Positions 58,478-64,000 of a stretch of 64,000 bases of DNA are shown here, piece by piece (position 1 is the stretch's first letter; each line of letters begins with the position of its first letter). The notes under the pieces are model-generated. The model did not search any database, was not told where the DNA came from, and saw only the letters and a program-made list of their open reading frames with translations. The stretch is from positions 56,322 through 120,321 of the forward strand of contig NZ_SJFN01000014.1 in NCBI RefSeq assembly GCF_004328075.1, given 5' to 3'. Source of the DNA: Siculibacillus lacustris. Lineage in GTDB: Bacteria; Pseudomonadota; Alphaproteobacteria; Rhizobiales; Ancalomicrobiaceae. Both the position numbers and the translations under genes were made by a program.

Positions 58478-60550
58478 TCAGGCGGCGTTCTGCGCCGCCT
58501 TGACCCGTTCCAGGACCTTGGCGGCGACGTGCCCGACCACCTCGGCGAGGTTGTCGAAGCTCTGGGTGAAGCCGCCCACCCCTTGCGTCGCCGAACGGAT
58601 CTCGACGATCAGCCCATCCATCTCGGCCTGGGGAATCAGCGCCTCGACGATGTCCCATCCCGGCCAACCCGGCCGCCCGTCATAGCCGAGCAACTGGCCG
58701 CGCCGCCCCGAGACGATCTGGTTGATGCGCGCCGTCGCGTCGGACGGCGTGGTGATCGACACCTTGAGGATCGGCTCGAGCAGGATCGAGTGCATCTTGG
58801 CCAGCCCCTCGCGCATGCCGAGCTGGGCCGCCATCTTGAACGCCATGTCCGAGGAATCGACGGTGTGATAGGAGCCGTCGACCAGCGCGACGTGGAGATC
58901 GACCACCGGGAAGCCGTGCAGGCCCTTTTCCAGGAACTCGCCCACCCCCTCCTCGACCGCCGGGATGTACTGGCGCGGCACCACGCCGCCGGTGATCCGG
59001 TCGGCGAAGACGAAGCCGGAGCCGCGGGTCCCCGCGGTGATCTCCAGCGCCACGTCGCCGAACTGGCCGTGACCGCCCGACTGCTTCTTGTGACGGCCGC
59101 GCACCGCCGCTTGACCGCTGTAGGATTCCTTGTAGGGAACGCTCGCCGGCCCGGTCTTCACCTTGACCGCGAACTTGTGCTCGAGCCGCTCCAGCGCCAC
59201 CCGGAGATGCATCTCGCCCTGTCCGGCGAACAGGGTCTCGCCGGATTCCTTGTCCTGGCGGACGGTCAGCGAGGGATCCTCCTCGATGATCTTGGCGAGC
59301 CCCAGGGACAATTTGGCATCGTCCTTGTGCTCCTGGGCCGAGATGGAGAAGCTCATCACCGGCTGCGGCGGCGTCACCACGACCAGCGGCTTGATCCCGG
59401 CCTTGGAACCCGAGAGCGTCATGCCGGTCTTCGCCGGTTCGATCTTGCCGAGCGCCACAGTCTCGCCGGCCACCGCTTCCGAGCGCTTCTGGTTCTCCTT
59501 GCCGAGCATCCGATAGATGCCGGAGACGCGATCGGACAGTCCGTCGTCGCCGTAGAGCGTCGCCCCGTCGACCACCTTGCCGGCGAGGATGCGCGACACC
59601 GACAGCTTGCCGCCGTGCGGGGTATGGAAGGTCTTGAGGATCTGGACGACCGCGTCGGCCTTGGGTGCGACACCGAGCCGGGCGAGGGTCTCGGGCAGGC
59701 CCGGAGACTCGTGGCGCAGCGTCTTGAGCAGACGGTCGACGCCGGCGCCGCGTTCGGCCGAGCCGATCAGCACCGGGCAGATCAGCCCGGCCTTCATCTC
59801 CTTGGCGAGATCGTCGAAGATCTCGTCGCGCGGCGGCGTCACGTCGGAGAGCAGTTCCTCCATCAGATGGTCGTCGTAGTCGGCGATCCGCTCGAGCATC
59901 GCGTAGCGCGCCTCGACCTCGGCGGCCCTCTCGGCGTCGGGAATCTCGGTGACTTCGCTCAGTGCGTGCTCCTGCCAGACATAGGCCCGCTCCAGCGCCA
60001 GATCGATCGCTCCGACCGTGACGCCGTCCTTCATCATCGGGATCTGCCGCAGCACCAGCGGCACGGCGGACGCCGGCTGCATCAGCTCGAGCACATCGCG
60101 CACGCCGCCTTCGGTCTTGTCGAGCTTGTTGAGGAACAGAATGTGGGGAATGCGCCGATCTTCGAGCAGGCGCAGGATCAGTTGCAACGCCGGGATCTTC
60201 TTCTCGTCGGCTTCCGCGACCACCACCGCCACGTCGACACCGGCCAGGACCGCTTCGGTCTCGAAGGCGTATTCCACCGAACCGGGGCAGTCCAGGAAGG
60301 TGTAGCGATCACCGAGATAGTCGCCTTCGGCGACGTTGAGCTCGACGCCCATCTGATGGGCGCGCGCCTGCGGCGACGCATCGCCGACCGAGGTGCCGCC
60401 CGCCACGGACCCGGCTCGGGTCACGGCCCCCGTGCGTTCGAGGAGGGCTTCGAGCAGCGTCGTCTTGCCGCTGCCGAAGGGCCCCACGAGCGCCACGCAC
60501 CGGGGCCCGCCTCGTCTGCCGCTGCTCATTCCTCCGTTGGCGTCCGTCAT
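58478..60550 (-). CDS. Elongation factor G-like translational GTPase
   Basis: A 690-aa EF-G-like protein with the G domain P-loop GPFGSGKTTL near residue 23, DCPG near 88 and NKLD near 141. Domain II follows (VSRILAGKVVDGATLY), and domains III-V with GGHGQFGDVALEI and LGMREGLAKMHSILLEPI. The P-loop lacks the AHIDAGKTT form of canonical EF-G. The switch I region is short and diverged. It is therefore an EF-G paralogue, not the housekeeping FusA, possibly of the ribosome-recycling or stress type. AGGAGA precedes the ATG. Confidence 0.88.
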   Translation of the reverse strand: MTDANGGMSSGRRGGPRCVALVGPFGSGKTTLLEALLERTGAVTRAGSVAGGTSVGDASPQARAHQMGVELNVAEGDYLGDRYTFLDCPGSVEYAFETEAVLAGVDVAVVVAEADEKKIPALQLILRLLEDRRIPHILFLNKLDKTEGGVRDVLELMQPASAVPLVLRQIPMMKDGVTVGAIDLALERAYVWQEHALSEVTEIPDAERAAEVEARYAMLERIADYDDHLMEELLSDVTPPRDEIFDDLAKEMKAGLICPVLIGSAERGAGVDRLLKTLRHESPGLPETLARLGVAPKADAVVQILKTFHTPHGGKLSVSRILAGKVVDGATLYGDDGLSDRVSGIYRMLGKENQKRSEAVAGETVALGKIEPAKTGMTLSGSKAGIKPLVVVTPPQPVMSFSISAQEHKDDAKLSLGLAKIIEEDPSLTVRQDKESGETLFAGQGEMHLRVALERLEHKFAVKVKTGPASVPYKESYSGQAAVRGRHKKQSGGHGQFGDVALEITAGTRGSGFVFADRITGGVVPRQYIPAVEEGVGEFLEKGLHGFPVVDLHVALVDGSYHTVDSSDMAFKMAAQLGMREGLAKMHSILLEPILKVSITTPSDATARINQIVSGRRGQLLGYDGRPGWPGWDIVEALIPQAEMDGLIVEIRSATQGVGGFTQSFDNLAEVVGHVAAKVLERVKAAQNAA

Positions 60551-60942
60551 GGCCGTCTCCTGTTCTTTATATGTTCCGCCGAGCAACGACCGCAACGAGC
60601 GCGTCTTCGTTGCGGTCGGCGATCGCGACCCCTCTTTGCGGGGATCTCGTCGTCGGCGGGGATCGTCGCGCCGAATTTGCCGACTGACAAGACGGCCGAA
60701 CGTCGGGCAAGCCGCCCCGCCCCCGCGGGCGGGCGCCGCGACCGATCGCCGCGACGATGACAACATATTGATCCGAATGTATTTTTTTGAACAGATCGGG
60801 AGCCGGAACCGCAGCCGCCCGATCCGCAACACTCCTTAGACGGAACAAGGTCGTCGCGAACGCCGCCGGCGCCCCCTTCCGTCACGAAATTCTGATAAGG
60901 TGATCTCGAGATGGTTCGGAGGGGCATTGCCCGACCTGCTGG
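60551..60942. other. Divergent intergenic region, EF-G-like and CNNM genes
   Basis: This 392-bp stretch should hold promoters in both directions. An A/T-rich patch around 60,760-60,795 (with a run of seven T) is the most likely promoter site. No gene, repeat or RNA is recognised. Confidence 0.5.
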
Positions 60943-62265
60943 ATGTTGATCGTCGAACTCGCCTTCTTCTTCTTCCTCACGCTGGCCAACGCATTCTTCG
61001 TCATGTCGGAAATGGCGCTCGTCTCGGCCCGTAAGCCGCGACTGGCGGCGCTCGCCGAAGCCGGCGACCGGCGGGCGCGGCGCGCGCTGGAGCTCGGGGA
61101 CCACCCCGGGCGCTTCCTCTCGGCGGTGCAGATCGGCATCACCCTGACCGCCCTGATCGCCGGCGCCTCGTCCGGCGCCCAGCTGTCCGAACGCCTCGCC
61201 GACTTCGTGGTCACCACCTGGCCGAGCCTCGCCCGGATCGCCCACGAGGCGTCGTTCGTCGTGGTCATCATCCTGATGACCTTCGTGACCATCGTCTTCG
61301 CCGAACTGGTGCCCAAGCGTCTGGCGATCGCCCGCCCCGAGGCGATTTCCCTGTGGGTCGCCGGCTTCGTCGACATCTTCTCGCGCGCCACTTCGCCGGT
61401 GGTGACGCTGCTGACCGGTACCTCCAACCGCATCCTCGCCGGCCTCGGCATCGACGAGGACATGGGCGCCGACGTCACCGAGGACGAGGTCAAGCACGTG
61501 CTCGCCGAGGGCGTCGAATCCGGCGCTCTGGAGCCGGAGGAGCGCGAGATGCTGGAAGGCGTGATGCGCATCGCCGATCGGCCGGTGCGCACCGTCATGA
61601 CCCCGCGCCCCGAACTCTACTGGATCGACCCGGCCGACCCGGCCGACCGCATCCTCGCCGAGATCCTCGCCTGCCCCTATTCGGCGCTGGTCGTCGCCGA
61701 CGGCTCGATCGACGAGCCCGCCGGCCTCGTCTACAAGAAGGACCTGCTGCCCGACGCCGTCGCCGGCCGACCGCTCGACCTGCGCGCCCACCTCAAACAG
61801 CCGCTGGTCGTGCCCGAATCGGCACCGATCCTCAAGCTGTTGCAGCGCTTCCGCGGCTCCCAGGTCCACGCCGCCTTCGTCGTCGACGAATACGGCGGCC
61901 TGCAGGGTCTGGTCACCCTCACCGACATCGTCGAGGGCATCGCCGGCGACTTCGCCGACGTCGACGCGCCGCTGATCTCCGGGCCCTTCCGCCGCGACGA
62001 CGGCTCGTGGCTGATCGACGGCGACGAGGCGATCGACATTCTGGAGCGGCTGATCGACCTGCCCGACCTCGAACACGGCGGCTATCACACCGTCGGCGGA
62101 TTGATGATGGCGGCGCTCAACCGCATCCCCACCGAGGGCGACAAGGCGGTGATCGGCGATTGGACCTTCGAAGTGGTCGACATGGACGGCCGCCGCATCG
62201 ACAAGGTGATGATCTCGCCGCGCCGCGTGCCGGGCCCGCCCGCCGCCGCCAACGACGCCGCCTGA
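60943..62265 (+). CDS. CNNM/CorC-family (HlyC-type) membrane protein with CBS domains
   Basis: A 440-aa protein. The DUF21 membrane domain (residues ~1-190, about four hydrophobic segments) includes NAFFVMSEMALVSARKPRL and FAELVPKRLAIARPE. A CBS pair follows (GVMRIADRPVRTVMTPR, DEYGGLQGLVTLTDIVEGIAGD, about residues 205-345). The CorC_HlyC transporter-associated domain closes it (DGSWLIDGDEAID, then TVGGLMM). Family members take part in magnesium and other cation transport, and some were misnamed hemolysins. The ATG at 60943 gives the normal N-terminus. Confidence 0.92.
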   Translation: MLIVELAFFFFLTLANAFFVMSEMALVSARKPRLAALAEAGDRRARRALELGDHPGRFLSAVQIGITLTALIAGASSGAQLSERLADFVVTTWPSLARIAHEASFVVVIILMTFVTIVFAELVPKRLAIARPEAISLWVAGFVDIFSRATSPVVTLLTGTSNRILAGLGIDEDMGADVTEDEVKHVLAEGVESGALEPEEREMLEGVMRIADRPVRTVMTPRPELYWIDPADPADRILAEILACPYSALVVADGSIDEPAGLVYKKDLLPDAVAGRPLDLRAHLKQPLVVPESAPILKLLQRFRGSQVHAAFVVDEYGGLQGLVTLTDIVEGIAGDFADVDAPLISGPFRRDDGSWLIDGDEAIDILERLIDLPDLEHGGYHTVGGLMMAALNRIPTEGDKAVIGDWTFEVVDMDGRRIDKVMISPRRVPGPPAAANDAA

Positions 62266-62272
62266 GCAAGGG

Positions 62273-63451
62273 TCATCGCGGCGAGGTGGCGCGCACCCGC
62301 CCGACCACCAAGGCGAACAGCCCGAGCGACACCGCGGGCGCGAGCGGCAGCGAAGCCGCGCTCGCCAGCCCGCGCGCCACCCCGGGCAGCACGAAGGCGG
62401 CGAGGAGGCCGATCTTCTCGTAGTCGCGGAAGCCGCCGGCGAGCCCTTCGCGCAGCAGGAAGATCATCGGCACCGCCGACAGCATCAGGTCGTAGTCGAG
62501 CAGGAACGGGCTCGCCAGGACCGTCGCGGCGGCCGCGAGCGCGGCGATCGCCGCCCCCGACGCGGCGGTGCGCACGACCCACACCGCGACCGCCAGCACC
62601 GCCACCGCCACCCCGCCGTGGAGCGCGAAGGCGAGCTTGGTCGTCCCGCCGAGCAGTTTCACCGCGGCGAAGACGCTGACCATCTTGGCCGGATCGACCA
62701 GCCCCTCCTCCAGCGTCGCCCGCGCGACCTCGGCCGTCGCCAGAAACCCCGCCCAGGCCTCGATCCCGAAGGCCGCGACCGACAGCGCCGCGAGCCCCGC
62801 CCCCGTCGCGACCATCGCGCCGAGGCAGCGCCATTGCCGGCCCGCCAGCAGCAGCACCGGCAGAACGATCGCCAGATGCGGCTTGAAGGCGAGGCCGCCG
62901 AACAGCATGCCGGCGAGCACCGGGCGGCGATCGATCAGCGTCGCGCCGCCGGCGAACAGCGCGGTGGTGAGAAAGGCGGTCTGCCCGTGACCGGCGGTGA
63001 CGAACACCGCGGGAAAGGCGAAGAAGGCCAACGTCCCGAGCCGACGCCCGCTCCACGCCCGGAGTGCCGCGAGCGCGGCGCCGCCGGTGACCGTCAACCA
63101 GGCGGCGAGGGCCGTGACCGGCGGCAGCAATGCCAGCGGCCAGCAGATCAGCAGGAAGATCGGCGGATAGAAGAAGGCGACATAGCCGTCGCTCGGCCCG
63201 AAGATCTCGGCTTCCGCCGCCCCATGCCGGGCGATGTCCCAGACCTGCGGCGCGGCCCCGGCCAGCGCCATCCGCGAGGCGGTCCAGAAACTCACGAAGT
63301 CGGTGCCGAGCGGCTTGCCGCTCGCATCACGGCCGTCGTGGGAGGTGGCGAGCGCCACGGCGACCGCCGCCGCGGTCACGCCGGCGGCGATCCGCAGCCA
63401 AGCCCGGACCCGGTCCCCGTCGAGAAAATCGCCGCGTCGCAGCGCATCCAT
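62273..63451 (-). CDS. GT87/DUF2029-family polytopic membrane protein (putative mannosyltransferase-like)
   Basis: A 392-aa membrane protein with about ten hydrophobic segments. The first periplasmic loop carries TDFVSFWTASRMALAG and YVAFFYPPIFLLICWPLALLP, the DF and FxYPP patterns of GT-C glycosyltransferases of the GT87/DUF2029 group. FGGLAFKPHLAIVLP and SPFLLDYDLML also fit. It probably transfers a sugar from a polyprenyl donor. ATG 63451 is chosen over the longer frame because conserved features start soon after it. It ends 7 nt after the CNNM stop, convergently. Confidence 0.82.
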   Translation of the reverse strand: MDALRRGDFLDGDRVRAWLRIAAGVTAAAVAVALATSHDGRDASGKPLGTDFVSFWTASRMALAGAAPQVWDIARHGAAEAEIFGPSDGYVAFFYPPIFLLICWPLALLPPVTALAAWLTVTGGAALAALRAWSGRRLGTLAFFAFPAVFVTAGHGQTAFLTTALFAGGATLIDRRPVLAGMLFGGLAFKPHLAIVLPVLLLAGRQWRCLGAMVATGAGLAALSVAAFGIEAWAGFLATAEVARATLEEGLVDPAKMVSVFAAVKLLGGTTKLAFALHGGVAVAVLAVAVWVVRTAASGAAIAALAAAATVLASPFLLDYDLMLSAVPMIFLLREGLAGGFRDYEKIGLLAAFVLPGVARGLASAASLPLAPAVSLGLFALVVGRVRATSPR

Positions 63452-63530
63452 GGCCCGTCCGTCCCTCGCCCGTCGCCGCCACTGTGGCGGCGAAAGGCGA
63501 AGAAACGGCAAACGCCGACCATCATACCGT

Positions 63531-63753
63531 TCATTGCGGCTTCAGGGTCAGCCCGCCGATGCCGACGGCGAAATTGGTGCCGCTCTCCGCCTGGACCACG
63601 ACCGGAGAGAGGACCATCGAGCGCTCGAAACCGCCGATCAGCCGGTCGACGCCGGCCGTAGTGCCGACCGGCGCCTCGGCGGTGGCCCCGCCATAGGTGC
63701 CCGCCAGGGCACCGCGCCGCGAGCCGGTCACCGGCGCCAGCACCGTCCAGCGG
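63531..63753 (-). pseudogene. DUF992 gene truncated by an IS21-family insertion (C-terminal part)
   Basis: About 73 codons match the C-terminal half of the periplasmic DUF992 family (WTVLAPVTGSRRGALAGTYGGA, AVG-type glycine repeats, VVVQAESGTNFAVGIGGL at the end). The signal peptide and N-terminal half are missing. The match stops at the left end of the mobile element. The interrupted 5' part should lie beyond the element, outside the window. An ATG inside the element (63815) is in frame with the remnant and could allow a 94-aa chimeric product. Confidence 0.75.
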
Positions 63754-63760
63754 TGTTGAT

Positions 63761-63816
63761 TTCCGCGGAGAACTGACCCAGGCGGCAGGGATTTTTCCAT
63801 CGAGAATTGACCCATG
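63761..63816 (+). repeat. Two 22-nt direct repeats in the IS end (transposase-binding sites)
   Basis: TTCCgcgGAGAAcTGACCCA (from 63761) and TTCCatcGAGAAtTGACCCA (from 63795) agree at 17 of 22 positions counted by eye, 34 nt apart. Multiple terminal repeats of this kind are characteristic of IS21-family ends. Confidence 0.7.
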
Positions 63817-63866
63817 TTTGAACCTCCTCCCTCGCCACTGGTGCGGGGGACAGCGGAGTGATCGAC

Positions 63867-64000
63867 ATGGAGTTATTGAGCGTCATCCGGCGCTGGCACT
63901 ATCGGGATCATTTCTCGATCCGAGAGATTTCCCGGCGCACCGGGCTTTCGAGGAACACGGTCCGCAAGTACCTGCGGTCCGACAGCGTCGAGCCTCGGTT
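63867..64000 (+). CDS. istA: IstA-type IS21-family transposase (partial, N-terminus)
   Basis: The first 44 codons are visible: ELLSVIRRWHYRDHFSIREI, then SRRTGLSRNTVRKYLRSDS. This is the N-terminal helix-turn-helix of IS21-family IstA transposases. CGGAG lies 8 nt upstream of the ATG. The DDE catalytic domain and the IstB ATPase helper gene would follow beyond base 64000. Confidence 0.85.
   Translation, partial: MELLSVIRRWHYRDHFSIREISRRTGLSRNTVRKYLRSDSVEPR

Larger units (their letters stand above)
63754..64000 (+). mobile_element. IS21-family insertion sequence, left end (partial)
   Basis: The element appears to start at TGTTGATTTCC. Its end carries two related 22-nt repeats, then a ribosome-binding site and the start of an IstA-type transposase gene. 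This is the standard layout of IS21-family left ends. The right end and target duplication are outside the window. Confidence 0.75.

Noticed and set aside
63531..63815. Intact 94-aa protein
   Set aside because: The first ~20 codons are mobile-element end sequence read backwards; only the rest matches DUF992.

Overview
The window is very GC-rich (roughly 70% by eye) and gene-dense, with strong G/C at third codon positions. Gene content and order point to an alphaproteobacterium of the order Hyphomicrobiales (Rhizobiales): dnaG-rpoD next to a GatB/YqeY-like gene divergent from carA, carB followed by greA, an ELM1-family gene, trxB followed by a VtlR/LsrB-type LysR regulator, an HlyU-family protein and a DUF992 remnant. 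The genus cannot be fixed from the sequence.

Layout. (1) 1-11,900: a sugar or polyol locus. A SorC-family regulator, a beta-hydroxyacid-dehydrogenase-type oxidoreductase, a complete ABC importer with an LsrB/RhaS-like binding protein, and separate DhaK and DhaL subunits run on the plus strand. An FGGY kinase and the alpha and beta subunits of a thiamine-diphosphate 2-oxoacid (or acetoin) dehydrogenase run on the minus strand. The substrate is not evident. (2) 11,980-12,885: a small membrane protein and a NikR-like regulator that has lost all four nickel ligands. (3) 12,970-19,920: a hexuronate locus with a GntR regulator, an ExuT-like transporter, an RraA-like protein, a split UxaA, an SDR and UxaC. 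(4) 20,100-29,250: a tRNA with anticodon CAT, RlpA, a LysE-type exporter, a thioesterase, a DUF1989 protein, an HlyU-family protein, rpoD and dnaG. (5) 29,280-43,000: a BrnA antitoxin remnant, a GGDEF-EAL protein, a YqeY-like gene, carA, two chemoreceptors around a zinc metallopeptidase, carB and greA. (6) 43,150-49,830: surface glycan and lipid A genes (two GT25 enzymes, an OafA-like acyltransferase, an ELM1-family protein, a GT-like protein, an LpxL-like acyltransferase). (7) 49,900-57,300: trxB, the LysR regulator, a hydrolase/TetR pair bracketed by a partial duplication of the LysR gene, a third chemoreceptor, a 64-aa orphan and msrP. (8) 57,490-64,000: a GT2 enzyme, an EF-G-like GTPase, a CNNM/CorC-type membrane protein, a GT87-like protein, and a DUF992 gene cut by an IS21-family element that leaves the window.

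The two catabolic loci each pair a transporter, a regulator and enzymes. Both have inverted repeats in their divergent control regions that look like operators. The core genes form the conserved backbone. The accessory pieces (BrnA remnant, hydrolase/TetR cassette, IS21 insertion) lie between them. Many very long antisense ORFs are by-products of the high GC content and were left out.
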